Shown: positions 54,246 through 63,003, counted from the first letter of the stretch. The stretch: DNA of 64,000 bases from Microbacterium ginsengisoli (GCF_000956535.1 NZ_JYIY01000080.1:248001-312000), one strand, 5' to 3'. Translations and numbers: made by a program. Notes: generated by a model from the sequence alone, not told the origin.

Positions 54246-55838
54246 GTGTTCCACAGCCCGTTCGACCCGATCGACATCCCCGATCTCAGCGTCTACGACT
54301 ACCTGTTCGCCTCGCTCACCGACGACGAGCTCGAGCGTGTGGCCCTCATCGACCCGGCGTCGGGCACCGAGACGACCTACGGCGCGTTGCGCGATCAGGT
54401 CGATGCGGTGGCCGGTGCGCTCGCGGCGCGCGGGGTCGGCGTGGGTTCGGTCGTGGGACTGCTGAGCCCGAACATCCCGGCATTCGCGACCGTCTTCCAC
54501 GGAGCGCTCCGCGCCGGCGCCACCGTCACCACGATCAATGCGCTGTACACGGCCGACGAGGTCGCCAAGCAGCTGCGCGACGCCGGCGCCACGTGGCTGT
54601 TCACCGTCAGCCCGCTCCTTCCCTCGGGTGGCGCCGCCGCCGCCGCGGTGGGCATCGACGACGAGCATCTCGTCGTGCTCGACGGTGCGCCGGGGCATCC
54701 GTCGTTGCGCGATCTGCTGACGGCCGGCGAGCCCGCGCCGGAGGTGACGTTCGACCCCGCGACGCACGTCGCAGCACTCCCCTATTCGTCGGGAACCACC
54801 GGCGTGCCCAAGGGCGTCATGCTCACGCACCGCAACCTGGTCGCGAACGTCGCCCAGTCGCGGGTGATCATCGAGCTCGGCCACGACGACCGCGTGCTCG
54901 CGGTGCTGCCGTTCTTCCACATCTACGGCATGACGGTGCTGTTGAACATGGCCCTCAAGCAGCGCGCGAGCCTCGTCACGATGCCGCGGTTCGATCTGGT
55001 CGAGTTCCTCTCGAACATCCAGACCTACGGGTGCACGTTCATCTTCATCGCGCCGCCCATCGCGGTAGCGCTCGCCAAGCATCCGATCGTCGACCAGTAC
55101 GACATCTCGAGCGTGCACTCGATCTTCTCGGGCGCCGCACCCCTCGACGCCGAGACGGGTGCCGCGGCCGCGCGCCGACTGCACGCGAGGATGCTGCAGG
55201 GATACGGCATGAGCGAGCTCAGCCCCGTGTCGCACGCCACGCCCGTCGACCGCACCGACGTGCCGATCAGCTCCGTCGGCGTGCCGCTTCCGAATATCGA
55301 CTGCAAGCTCGTCGACACCGAGACGGGCGAGGAGATCGCCGAGTTCGGCGCCGACGGGTTCACCGCACGGGGCGAACTGTGGGTCAAGGGTCCGAACGTG
55401 ATGCTCGGGTACCTCGGCCGTCCCGATGCCACCGCCGAGACCTTGGATGCCGACGGGTTCCTGCACACCGGCGATGTCGCCGTCGTTCATCGCGACGGCT
55501 ACTACGCGATCGTCGACCGTGCGAAGGAGCTCATCAAGTACCACGGCTACCAGATCGCTCCGGCGGAGCTCGAGGCACTTCTGCTGAGCCATCCGAAGAT
55601 CATGGATGCCGCGGTCATCGGTGTGCTCGACGACGAGCATGAGGAGATCCCGAAGGCGTTCGTTGTCGCGGCGCCCGATTCGGGGCTCACCGAGGACGAC
55701 GTGAAGGCGTTCGTCGCCGAGCACGTCGCCCCGCACAAGAAGGTGCGGCGGGTGGAGTTCATCGACCAGATCCCGAAGTCGACGTCGGGGAAGATCTTGC
55801 GCAAGGATCTGCGCGCGCGGGAGTCCGTCGGGGCCTGA
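54246..55838 (+). CDS. AMP-dependent acyl-CoA synthetase, 4-coumarate-CoA ligase-like
   Basis: 530 aa. ATP loop YSSGTTGVPKGVMLTHRNL, FFHIYGM, YGMSELSPVSH, hinge GDVAVVHRDGYYAIVDRAKELIKYHGYQIAPAELE and C-terminal lysine STSGKILRKDLR. Activates a carboxylic acid to a CoA thioester, probably aryl or medium chain. GTG start with AAGGAGAA 6 nt upstream. May act with the acyl-CoA dehydrogenase-like gene 3 kb upstream, but no operon links them. Confidence 0.92.
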   Translation: MFHSPFDPIDIPDLSVYDYLFASLTDDELERVALIDPASGTETTYGALRDQVDAVAGALAARGVGVGSVVGLLSPNIPAFATVFHGALRAGATVTTINALYTADEVAKQLRDAGATWLFTVSPLLPSGGAAAAAVGIDDEHLVVLDGAPGHPSLRDLLTAGEPAPEVTFDPATHVAALPYSSGTTGVPKGVMLTHRNLVANVAQSRVIIELGHDDRVLAVLPFFHIYGMTVLLNMALKQRASLVTMPRFDLVEFLSNIQTYGCTFIFIAPPIAVALAKHPIVDQYDISSVHSIFSGAAPLDAETGAAAARRLHARMLQGYGMSELSPVSHATPVDRTDVPISSVGVPLPNIDCKLVDTETGEEIAEFGADGFTARGELWVKGPNVMLGYLGRPDATAETLDADGFLHTGDVAVVHRDGYYAIVDRAKELIKYHGYQIAPAELEALLLSHPKIMDAAVIGVLDDEHEEIPKAFVVAAPDSGLTEDDVKAFVAEHVAPHKKVRRVEFIDQIPKSTSGKILRKDLRARESVGA

Positions 55839-55856
55839 GGCGATTCGGAGCGCGGG

Positions 55857-56627
55857 TCAGATCTCGAACGGGATGCCGCGCTCCGGCACCCGCAGGAGGG
55901 TGCCCAGCCCTGCCGCCGCGAACGCCCGCACGAGGTCGTCGGTGCTCTCGCTGAAGTGCGCCCACCCCTCGGTGTGCACGGGCACGACGACCGGCGCGCC
56001 GATGGCTCGGGCGGCGGCGACCGCGTCGGTCGCGGTGAGGGTGAGGGCGCCGTCGACCGACGGCGTTCGCGCGGCTCCGGCGAAGAGCACGGCGATGTCG
56101 ACCGGCGGCACGCGGGCGGCGATCTCCTCGACGAGCTCCGGCGCGGAGTTGTCGCCGCTGACGTAGACCGTCGGGAGACCGTCGCCGGTGAGCACGAAAC
56201 CGGTCACGGGGCCGATCACGGGCTCGCTGCCGATCGGGCCGTGGCGGGCCGGCACGGCGGTGACGGTGACCTCGGACGTCTCGCCGACGAGAGTGACCGA
56301 CTCCCACGGCTCCAGCGCGCGGGCGGGCTGACCGAGTCGCTCAGCGGCCAGCGGGGTCGTGAGCGCGATCGGTGCGGTGGCGAGCACGGCGCGACCCGCG
56401 GCATCCAGATTGTCGGCGTGCTGGTCGTGGGAGAGCAGCACGGCGTCGAGCGGCGGGAGCGCGGTGGCCTCGAGCGCCGGCCCGCGCAGCTTGGTGAGCG
56501 TGCGGGTCGCGGACCCCACCTCGCCCGGCGGATCGAAGGTGGGGTCGACGAGCAGCGAAAGACCACCGAGCTGCAGCAGAACGGTCGGTCCGCCGATGTG
56601 GATGACTCGCAGACTGCCGGCGCTCAC
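55857..56627 (-). CDS. MBL-fold metallohydrolase
   Basis: 256 aa. The metal motif is LLSHDQHADNLD (HxxxxDH reads SHDQHADN), with later His in ARHGPIG and VPVHTEG and Asp in VYVSGDNSAP. Similar to UlaG/NAPE-PLD-like proteins. GTG start overlaps the kinase stop by 4 bp, so it is made with the kinase; their connection is unknown. Confidence 0.87.
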   Translation of the reverse strand: MSAGSLRVIHIGGPTVLLQLGGLSLLVDPTFDPPGEVGSATRTLTKLRGPALEATALPPLDAVLLSHDQHADNLDAAGRAVLATAPIALTTPLAAERLGQPARALEPWESVTLVGETSEVTVTAVPARHGPIGSEPVIGPVTGFVLTGDGLPTVYVSGDNSAPELVEEIAARVPPVDIAVLFAGAARTPSVDGALTLTATDAVAAARAIGAPVVVPVHTEGWAHFSESTDDLVRAFAAAGLGTLLRVPERGIPFEI

Positions 56628-58666
56628 GCGCCCTCCGCCGACGTGGGACCGACCGGCTCCGCGTGGCGCACCGGGTCGAGAGCGGGAAGCGAGACCGTGG
56701 CGACCGTGCCGACGTCGTCGTGGCCACGGGTGAGCGCGACGGTGGCCCCGAGTTCGGCGGCCAGCTCCTGCACGATCGCGAGCCCGAGGCCCGTGCCCGA
56801 CACCCCCGCCGCTGTCGCCGACGAGCTGCGGTAGAAGCGGTCGAACACACGAGGCAGGTCGACCTCATCGATGCCCGGGCCCTGGTCGCGGATCTGCACC
56901 GTCACCTGGCCCGACGACCGCTGCGCAGACACCTCGACCAGACCACCGGGTGGCGAGAACTTCACCGCGTTGGTGAGGAGGTTCAGGAAGAGGCGTGCGA
57001 GGTCGCCGGGACGGCCGTGCACGACGATTCCGGGGGTCAGGTCGGCGGAGATCGTCGCCTTCTGGCCGCGCAGGTTGATCGTGAGGTCTGAGATGCACTC
57101 CCGCAGCAGCTGCTCGAGATCGACGGCGACGCTGTCGCTCTCGCGTTCGGCCGCCCGACGCTCCTTCGACAGAGCGAGGATGTTCTCGACGACGTCGAGC
57201 AGTCGCTCGGCGTTGCGGTGGACGATGAGCACGAAGTCGCGTTGCACCGGGTCGGTGATGAGGTCGGCGAGCTCCTCGGTGAAGCCGATGATCGAGGTGA
57301 CCGGGGTGCGCAGCTCATGGCTGACGCTCGCCACGAAGTCGTCCTTCTCACGGTTGAGGGCCCGCAGCGTGTCGACGACCTGACGTTCCCGCTGCAGTCG
57401 CCGCTCGATCGCTGCCTCGGCATCGCGGAGCGGCCGGAGATCGACGACGGAGATGAGGTAGACGCGGCCGTAGCCCGAGCGCGAGAGCGATTCGATCGAC
57501 ACGGTCGCCGGGATGCTGTCCGATTCGACGAGCTCCCAGTCGAGCACCCGCGCCTCGTCCGCCCCGAGGGACGCGAGCTGCCGGTGCAGCGGAGAACGCG
57601 GCACGACGATCCAGTCGTGCTTCTGCAGCTGCGCGAACGAACTGCGGAGGATCGTCGAGGCGACCGCGTTGATCTCGATGACCGCGTAGCGTCCGCCCTC
57701 GACCTCCTGGAGGATCGCGAACCCGTTGTTGGCGCGCTCGAACGCATCGCGCAGAAGCCGCAGCAGACCCTCGGTCTGGTCCTGCAGCAGGCGTCGCTCG
57801 TTTCGGGTGGCACCGATGCCGAGCGTCGTGGCGGCGAGCGCGAAGGAGTAGATCTGCAGCAGCGTTCCGGTGCTCATCCCGCCGGCCGGATGAGCGAACG
57901 GCCCACCGCCGATCGCCGTGAGCGCGACCACGGCGACGATCGTGCCGACGAACTGGGTGAAGGCCACGAACATGGATTCGCTGAACGCGGCCCACGCCAG
58001 GATCGGCACGGGCAGGAAGGCGAGCGGGTTCGCGTTCAGCGGCGAGAAGGCGGCCACGACCGCCGCCAGCAGCGCCAGGCTGAGGAGCACCACGGTCTGG
58101 GCCGACGCGGTGCGCTTGCGCAGGCGGTTGAGCAGCGCCAACGGGGTGATCAGCACGACCGCGGAGATGTGGGAGGCGCTGGTCGAGAGCAGCGTGGGCA
58201 CGAATGCGCCACCCGACAGTGCGGCGCCGAGGCCGAGGCATCCGCCGACGACGAGGGCGCCCACGGCGGCAGCGGCGAGGAATCGCCCGACGTCCAGCAG
58301 GGTGGACAGGCGCGGCTCGTCGTCGCCGGGGGCGACGGCGGTGGCGACGATCCACACCTCGAACGCCGCGCCGATCGCGCCCAGCACGACGAAAGCGGGT
58401 CCGCGACCGGCGCTGGCGGATGCCGCGGCGGTCACCGCCGCGATGCCCAGCAGCACCCAGAAGCGGCTGCGGCGGTCGGCGGTGACGACAGCGGCGACCG
58501 CGACACCGGCGGCCGGCCACCACCACGCCGTGGCCGCCGGACCGCTCTGCATGCCGGCGAAGACGGCCCCGAGAACGCCCGAGAGCAGCACGAGGCCGAT
58601 CACCGTGATCAGGCGCGCCGCGAAAGGGAGCCTGCGCATGATCAGCGCAAGGCTCGGGCGGGTCAT
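56624..58666 (-). CDS. Hybrid-architecture sensor histidine kinase with MASE1-like membrane domain and PAS-like region
   Basis: 680 aa. Residues 1 to about 290 carry eight or so transmembrane helices in the MASE1 manner (WWWPAAGVAVAAVV, SASHISAVVLITPLALL). A PAS-like region follows (LLRDAFERANNGFAILQEVEGGRYAVIEINAVAS), then HisKA (FVASVSHELRTPVTSIIGFTEEL) and HATPase_c (NLLTNAVKFSPPGG, DQGPGID, GTGLGLAIVQEL). No receiver domain. Its partner is likely the divergent single-domain regulator. Leaderless ATG. Confidence 0.92.
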   Translation of the reverse strand: MTRPSLALIMRRLPFAARLITVIGLVLLSGVLGAVFAGMQSGPAATAWWWPAAGVAVAAVVTADRRSRFWVLLGIAAVTAAASASAGRGPAFVVLGAIGAAFEVWIVATAVAPGDDEPRLSTLLDVGRFLAAAAVGALVVGGCLGLGAALSGGAFVPTLLSTSASHISAVVLITPLALLNRLRKRTASAQTVVLLSLALLAAVVAAFSPLNANPLAFLPVPILAWAAFSESMFVAFTQFVGTIVAVVALTAIGGGPFAHPAGGMSTGTLLQIYSFALAATTLGIGATRNERRLLQDQTEGLLRLLRDAFERANNGFAILQEVEGGRYAVIEINAVASTILRSSFAQLQKHDWIVVPRSPLHRQLASLGADEARVLDWELVESDSIPATVSIESLSRSGYGRVYLISVVDLRPLRDAEAAIERRLQRERQVVDTLRALNREKDDFVASVSHELRTPVTSIIGFTEELADLITDPVQRDFVLIVHRNAERLLDVVENILALSKERRAAERESDSVAVDLEQLLRECISDLTINLRGQKATISADLTPGIVVHGRPGDLARLFLNLLTNAVKFSPPGGLVEVSAQRSSGQVTVQIRDQGPGIDEVDLPRVFDRFYRSSSATAAGVSGTGLGLAIVQELAAELGATVALTRGHDDVGTVATVSLPALDPVRHAEPVGPTSAEGA

Positions 58667-58672
58667 GGGCTG

Positions 58673-58678
58673 AGGTTA
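58673..58678 (-). promoter_or_regulatory. -10 element, leaderless start for histidine kinase
   Basis: TAACCT on the minus strand, 6 nt before the ATG at 58666. Confidence 0.5.
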
Positions 58679-58724
58679 CCCCAGGGGTCGCACCGTTCGA
58701 GCGTATGATCGCCGGAGGAAGCGG

Positions 58725-59138
58725 ATGTCGCGCTCGGCCACGGCCGCGACCCGGACGAACGGATGCGGAATGTCCCGAGTGCTGCTCGTCGACGACGACC
58801 AGGACATCCTCACCCTCACCTCGATTCGCCTCACCAGGGCGGGGTACGAGGTCACGACCTGCGCCGACGGCGAGGCGGGTCTCGCGGCGATCCGTCGCGA
58901 CCGACCGCACGTCGCACTGCTCGACTGGATGATGCCGGGCTTGGATGGGTTGCAGGTCGCCGAGGCGGTGCGCGCCGATCCCGAGATCGCCGGCACGCGC
59001 CTCGCACTGATGACCGCCCGACCGGACGCCGAACGCACCGGCTTCGCCGACGAGCACGGCCTCGATCGCGTGATGATCAAGCCGGTCTCGCGACAGGACC
59101 TTCTGGCCGCGGTTGCGGCACTGTGCGCCGAGTGCTGA
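58725..59138 (+). CDS. Single-domain response regulator
   Basis: 137 aa from ATG 58725, with GGAGGA 6 nt upstream and TATGAT at 58704-58709 as possible -10. An internal ATG at 58770 gives the shorter, more typical start MSRVLLVDDDQDIL. Receiver residues: DDD near 24, acceptor Asp in LLDWMMPGLDG, T in LMTARP, K in MIKPVS. No output domain, so it works through a partner protein. Divergent from the kinase at 58666. Confidence 0.9.
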   Translation: MSRSATAATRTNGCGMSRVLLVDDDQDILTLTSIRLTRAGYEVTTCADGEAGLAAIRRDRPHVALLDWMMPGLDGLQVAEAVRADPEIAGTRLALMTARPDAERTGFADEHGLDRVMIKPVSRQDLLAAVAALCAEC

Positions 59139-59150
59139 CGGCGCCCCCGC

Positions 59151-60236
59151 TCAGGCGGATGCCTCCTCGGTGGGGCGAGCCAGCGCGATCTGCATGTCGA
59201 GGGTGAGCGGCGATCGGGTGACGAGCTCGTGCACGAAGGCGAACTTCCGCTTGACGGCCGCGGGGTGCTCGAACGGGTAGAGGTCGCCGAGTCCCATCGA
59301 CCGATTTATGCGATTGAACGCCTGCGACATCCAGGTCCAGTCGTTGAGCAGAGGCTGCACCGGCTGGTCGAGGTAGGACTCGCGAGGGATCACGTCGATG
59401 TCGCGGAGGTTAGTGACCGAGGCGTCGAGATGGATGCCGATGGCCGCCGCCGTCTGCAGGGTGCCTGTGATGTGCAGGTAGTGGGCGAAGGTCTCGGCGA
59501 AGTCCTCCCACGGGTGCATGGTCGCGTACTCGGAAAGATACGACTCGTTCCAGTCGTCGGGCGCGCCGAACCGGTAGTGGCGGGCGATGGCATCCTGATA
59601 GCTCTCGCGCTCGTCACCGAACAGCTCACGGCAGCGATCCCACGTGGCGTCGTCGGTGATGAGCACGTTCTGGTAGTAGTGGCCGACCTCGTGACGCAGG
59701 TGCCCGAGCATGGTGCGGTACGGCTCGCCGAGCCGCACCCGCAGCGCCTCACGACGGTCGTCGAGGCTCTCGGCGAGGTCGAGGGTGATGATGCCGTTCG
59801 CGTGCCCGATGATCACGCGCTTGCCGTCGGACAGGCTCGAGAGCAGGTCGAAACCGAGGCCGCCCGGCTTCACGTCCCACCCGACGATCGGCAGCCCCAG
59901 CTGGCCGAGCTGAAGCACAAGACGGCGCTTCGCCTCTTCGGTCTTCGCGAGCTTCTCGAGGGCCACGGTGTCGTCGGCGTCGGGCTGGGTGCGGGTGAGC
60001 CGGCACGAGAAGCAGCGGCCGGTGGGGGCGTCCTCGCGCACGAGCCAGTTGCACTGCCAGCCACGGTTCGAGCAGGTGTACCAGGTCTCCCCGTCGATGA
60101 CGACGCGACCGTCTCGCAGGCCGTAGAACTGCTGGGTGAGCAGCTGATACCCGAGCTCCGCCTCGCACTCCGGGCAGGTCAGGGCGTCGAGGTAGACGAA
60201 GTGCCGGCAGTGGGGGCACCGGGGCTGTGAGCTCAC
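59151..60236 (-). CDS. Zinc-ribbon protein with putative zinc metallopeptidase domain
   Basis: 361 aa. N-terminal ribbon CPHC (7-10) / CPEC (21-24), a second Cys-rich element (WYTCSNRGWQCNW ... GRCFSC), then a domain with HEVGHYYQN and the downstream acidic/His pair WEDFAETFAHYLHITG, the arrangement of Peptidase_Mx (PF15887). Cytosolic, no signal. Substrate unknown. GTG start at 60236. Confidence 0.87.
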   Translation of the reverse strand: MSSQPRCPHCRHFVYLDALTCPECEAELGYQLLTQQFYGLRDGRVVIDGETWYTCSNRGWQCNWLVREDAPTGRCFSCRLTRTQPDADDTVALEKLAKTEEAKRRLVLQLGQLGLPIVGWDVKPGGLGFDLLSSLSDGKRVIIGHANGIITLDLAESLDDRREALRVRLGEPYRTMLGHLRHEVGHYYQNVLITDDATWDRCRELFGDERESYQDAIARHYRFGAPDDWNESYLSEYATMHPWEDFAETFAHYLHITGTLQTAAAIGIHLDASVTNLRDIDVIPRESYLDQPVQPLLNDWTWMSQAFNRINRSMGLGDLYPFEHPAAVKRKFAFVHELVTRSPLTLDMQIALARPTEEASA

Positions 60237-60289
60237 GTGCTCACGCTAGTGGTCGGCGGGGATCAGGGCGACTCCCCCGAAACGGCGAA

Positions 60290-60307
60290 ACGCCCCTGGT
60301 GGGGCGT
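60290..60307 (-). terminator. Terminator after tRNA-Ala
   Basis: On the minus strand ACGCCCC, 4-nt loop, GGGGCGT, followed by TTCGCCGTTT: a perfect 7-bp stem with a T-rich tail, 12 nt after the encoded CCA. Confidence 0.75.
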
Positions 60308-60318
60308 CTCGGCTGGTG

Positions 60319-60394
60319 TGGTGGACCTGAGGGGATTCGAACCCCTGACCTCTTCATTGCGAACGAAGCGCGCTACCAACTGCGCCACAGGCCC
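60319..60394 (-). tRNA. tRNA-Ala (anticodon CGC)
   Basis: 76 nt including encoded CCA. Acceptor GGGCCTG/CAGGTCC (one G-T pair), discriminator A, anticodon loop TTCGCAA, T arm AGGGG-TTCGAAT-CCCCT. Confidence 0.95.
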
Positions 60395-60454
60395 GTGAAC
60401 CTCCGATACATTACCACGCGGCCCGGCCGCGCCTCGCATCGAGGCGGCGCACGC

Positions 60455-60751
60455 TCAGGCCCCGGAGACTCGGCTCACCCTCACCTTCACCCGCGCACCA
60501 GGAGGCGCGGCGTCTCGCACCGCGGAGGCCACCGCCGCCGCGACGGCAGATGCGGAATACCCCGCGCCGACCCCTATGTTGACGGTGATCTGCGCCACCC
60601 CGGCCGTCTCCAGCACATGTACGAGAGACTCCCCCTCGCGTCCAACGAGGCGCTGCCAGGCACGTCGGGTGGTCGGAATCGCAGGGTAGACCTCGGAGAC
60701 GCCCCGCACGTTCTGGACTACGGCGAGAAGTTGCCGGGAGAAATGGGACAT
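60455..60751 (-). CDS. Small Asp23/Gls24-like protein
   Basis: 98 aa. The second half (ITVNIGVGAGYSASAVAAAVASAVRDAAPPGARVKVRVSRV) has the beta-alpha-beta core of Asp23-like domains; the first half is helical and basic. ATG 60751 is used; a TTG at 60757 would overlap the upstream stop. Third gene of the sigma-factor operon. Function unknown; probably a partner of the larger Asp23 protein. Confidence 0.65.
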   Translation of the reverse strand: MSHFSRQLLAVVQNVRGVSEVYPAIPTTRRAWQRLVGREGESLVHVLETAGVAQITVNIGVGAGYSASAVAAAVASAVRDAAPPGARVKVRVSRVSGA

Positions 60752-60753
60752 CG

Positions 60754-61320
60754 TCAATTCAGCCCACCTTCTCCTTCTTCATGGACATCGACGACGAGGA
60801 CGTCGACAGCCTCGACGGGAATCACGAACTCCGCAGAGATCGCGGCGAAGACAGCCGCCCGAACGGCATCGGCGACCTCCTTTATCACCGCGCCGAACAG
60901 CACGCTGATGCGCACGGTTACGCGAATTCCCGTGTCCGGATCTCCCGTCCTCACCTCGACGCGACCGGTGAGACAGCCGGCAATGCCGTCAGCCGCACGT
61001 CGCACGCACTCGCGAATCGCGCCCTCGGTCGTCAGTAGCTGCGTCAACTGGTCACCCCCGGGCAGTTCGAGGTCCTCGCCCGCCCTCATGTCTCGTGCCA
61101 CATCCCGCAGGAGCGAATCCAGCCACCCGGCGCTGAGCGGCTGGGACTCGTCGCGCTCAATCAGCTGCCGGGCGAAGAGGCTCATTCTGCGCATCGACTC
61201 GATGACAGCCTGGCATTCCGGGTTGCGATCGATGGCCGCGATGGGTGGTTGGCAGTCACGGTCGACATAAGCTGACAGATCTTCGAGCGAATAGCCCGAC
61301 CCTCCGATGTCCTCGTCCAT
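60754..61320 (-). CDS. Asp23/Gls24 domain protein with degenerate anti-sigma-like N-terminus
   Basis: 188 aa. Residues about 9-55 (SLEDLSAYVDRDCQPP ... DRNPECQAVIESMRRMSLF) follow the pattern of zinc-finger anti-sigma domains (LSAYLDGEL...H..CPEC), but the His and one Cys are missing. Residues about 88-188 are an Asp23 domain (ECVRRAADGIAGCLTGRVEV, IRVTVRISVLFGAVIKEVADAVRAAVFAA). The ATG at 61320 has GGAGG 8 nt upstream and sits 5 bp after the sigma-factor stop. Inference: a cognate regulator of that sigma factor that also joins the Asp23 layer. Confidence 0.75.
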   Translation of the reverse strand: MDEDIGGSGYSLEDLSAYVDRDCQPPIAAIDRNPECQAVIESMRRMSLFARQLIERDESQPLSAGWLDSLLRDVARDMRAGEDLELPGGDQLTQLLTTEGAIRECVRRAADGIAGCLTGRVEVRTGDPDTGIRVTVRISVLFGAVIKEVADAVRAAVFAAISAEFVIPVEAVDVLVVDVHEEGEGGLN

Positions 61321-61325
61321 GTTCG

Positions 61326-61871
61326 TCACCTCCATCCCTCCAACTCCTGCGCCAGCTGTCGTCTCGCTCGCGCGAGCCGACCCCGCACGGTGGAGGTCGA
61401 CTCTTCCATGACCTCGGCGATCTCTTCGTAGCTGTGTCCGACGATCTCCCGGAGCACCCAGGTTCGACGCAGATCATCCGGAAGTCGCTCGACCGCCCGA
61501 GAGAGCGCATCGAGCCGGATGGAGGTTTCTGCACGGTCAGCAGGGTCCGCCGCAGGGTCGGCCTGCTCCTGTTCATCGATGTCGACGAGATCACGACGCC
61601 CGCGAAGGCGATCCGTCGCCTTACGGGACACGATCGTCGCCAGCCAAGCCCGCACGCGCGCCGGCTCCTGGAGACTGTCCATTCTCTGCCACGCAACGAT
61701 GAGTGCATCCTGCACACAGTCATCAGCCTCGGCACGTGATCCGATCAATCGCGTGGCGAAGGCGATTAGAAATGGGGCGTGGCGGCGCACGAGCACGGCG
61801 AAGGCGCGCTCATCGCCGTCCGCAGCCCGCTCGGCCAGGAGCCCATCGGCTGCCGAGTCGAGTGAGGTCAC
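61326..61871 (-). CDS. ECF RNA polymerase sigma factor
   Basis: 181 aa from the GTG at 61871. Region 2 (AFAVLVRRHAPFLIAFATRLIGSRAEADDCVQDALIVAWQRMD) and region 4 (LSRAVERLPDDLRRTWVLREIVGHSYEEIAEVMEESTSTVRGRLARARRQL). Starts at GTG 61898 or TTG 61916 would only add a non-conserved tail. No extra C-terminal domain. First gene of an operon with two Asp23-like genes and divergent from another Asp23 operon, so it probably directs both. Confidence 0.92.
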   Translation of the reverse strand: MTSLDSAADGLLAERAADGDERAFAVLVRRHAPFLIAFATRLIGSRAEADDCVQDALIVAWQRMDSLQEPARVRAWLATIVSRKATDRLRGRRDLVDIDEQEQADPAADPADRAETSIRLDALSRAVERLPDDLRRTWVLREIVGHSYEEIAEVMEESTSTVRGRLARARRQLAQELEGWR

Positions 61872-61938
61872 GGAGTCATCGGTAGCACGAGCGCACACGC
61901 CCGGGCAAGGGACCAACTCTCGGGCTTTGATCCGGTAC

Positions 61939-61992
61939 GAAGGCGTCGAGAGTTCGACTCGACGACGCCTTCAGCAGGTTCACAGGGTGAAC
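61939..61992. promoter_or_regulatory. Inverted repeats in the sigma / Asp23 divergent promoter
   Basis: GAAGGCGTCG (61939-61948) pairs with CGACGCCTTC (61963-61972). Next to it GTTCAC-AGG-GTGAAC (61978-61992) is a perfect palindrome, presenting GTGAAC on both strands pointing outward. GTGAAC resembles an ECF -35, so the palindrome may be two divergent -35 elements. The whole divergent gap is 61872-62075. Confidence 0.5.
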
Positions 61993-62075
61993 TTCGTGAC
62001 GAATCCTCCTCGACGCGCGTCTCACTCATGTCACCGCCGCATCACGCGGCAACCGAACTCGCAAAGGAGATCATC

Positions 62076-62498
62076 ATGGCTCAGACAACCAATGACACCA
62101 CCCCCCTCATCGGCGGCGCACCGACCGGCAAGACCGTCGTTGTCGACCCCGTCGTCGCGAAGATCGTGGGCGTGGCAACGCGCGCGGTGCCCGGCGTCCA
62201 CGCGCTCGGCGGCGGCGCGGCCCGCGTGATCGGCTCGATCCGCGAAGCAGTCGGCGCGAAGGATCTCACCCAGGGTGTGAGTGTGGAGGTGGGCGAGACC
62301 GAGGTCGCCGCGGACATCTCGATCGTCGTCGACTACCCCGAGGAACTTCAGCGCGTCGCCGGAGCGGTGCGGGCTGCCGCGGCCGAGGCGATTCAGGACC
62401 TCGTCGGCATGAAGGTCGCCGAGGTCAACGTGACCATCGTCGACGTGCACATCCCGGGTGACGATGACACGGCAGAGCAGGAGGCTCGGGTCCAGTGA
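62076..62498 (+). CDS. Asp23/Gls24-family envelope stress protein
   Basis: 140 aa. VDPVVAKIVGVATRAVPGVHALGG, VEVGETEVAADISIVVDYPEELQRVAGAVRAAAAEAIQDLVGMKVAEVNVTIVDVHIPG: a full Asp23 domain. ATG 62076 has AAGGAG 8 nt upstream. First gene of the plus-strand operon; overlaps the next gene by 4 bp. Asp23 proteins are abundant and membrane-tethered through AmaP in Firmicutes. Confidence 0.92.
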   Translation: MAQTTNDTTPLIGGAPTGKTVVVDPVVAKIVGVATRAVPGVHALGGGAARVIGSIREAVGAKDLTQGVSVEVGETEVAADISIVVDYPEELQRVAGAVRAAAAEAIQDLVGMKVAEVNVTIVDVHIPGDDDTAEQEARVQ

Positions 62499-62683
62499 GC
62501 GCCGTCATCTTCGGAAGCGCGGCGGGTATCGTGCTCGCTGTCGTCGCGCTCGTCTTCGGCTTCTGGGGCTTCCTGCTCGTCGGGATGCTCGGGATTGCGG
62601 GCGGAGTGTGTGGCGCGGTCGCGGCCGGGCGGCTCGACCTTCGAGCCGCTCTCAACGCCGCGACAGGGCGTCGCGTCGGATGA
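62495..62683 (+). CDS. Small membrane protein, DUF2273-like
   Basis: 62 aa with two helices (IFGSAAGIVLAVVALVFGF, FLLVGMLGIAGGVCGAVAA) and a short basic C-terminus. Size, layout and position next to Asp23 fit DUF2273 proteins. Overlaps both neighbours by 4 bp. Confidence 0.8.
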   Translation: MSAVIFGSAAGIVLAVVALVFGFWGFLLVGMLGIAGGVCGAVAAGRLDLRAALNAATGRRVG

Positions 62684-63003
62684 CCGCAGTCCAAGGGGTG
62701 CCCGGCAGCGTGACGATTACGCGACGGGCCTACGAGAAGGTCTTCGCCGCCATAACCGCCGATGCGCTCAAGGTGGCGCCGCGCCTCGCATCGGCGCATG
62801 TTTCTGACGCTGGAGGGATGCTGCGAGTCGCGGTTACCGCGACGGCGAGCGTATCGGCCTCGCAACCGCTACCCCGCCGCCTCGCCGCCCTCGATCGCGC
62901 GATACACGATCGGGGCGGACTGCTCACCGGCGCTCGCATTCAGTACGGCGGAGCCCGCATCGTGGACGTCGTCGTCGATACGGATCTTTCGAGAGTGAGG
63001 TGA
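62680..63003 (+). CDS. Asp23-like domain protein
   Basis: 107 aa. GSVTITRRAYEKVFAAITADALKV ... GMLRVAVTATASV, consistent with an N-terminal Asp23 element, then a divergent C-terminal half (GARIVDVVVDTDLSRVR). ATGA overlap with the small membrane gene. Function unknown beyond the cluster. Confidence 0.75.
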   Translation: MTAVQGVPGSVTITRRAYEKVFAAITADALKVAPRLASAHVSDAGGMLRVAVTATASVSASQPLPRRLAALDRAIHDRGGLLTGARIQYGGARIVDVVVDTDLSRVR

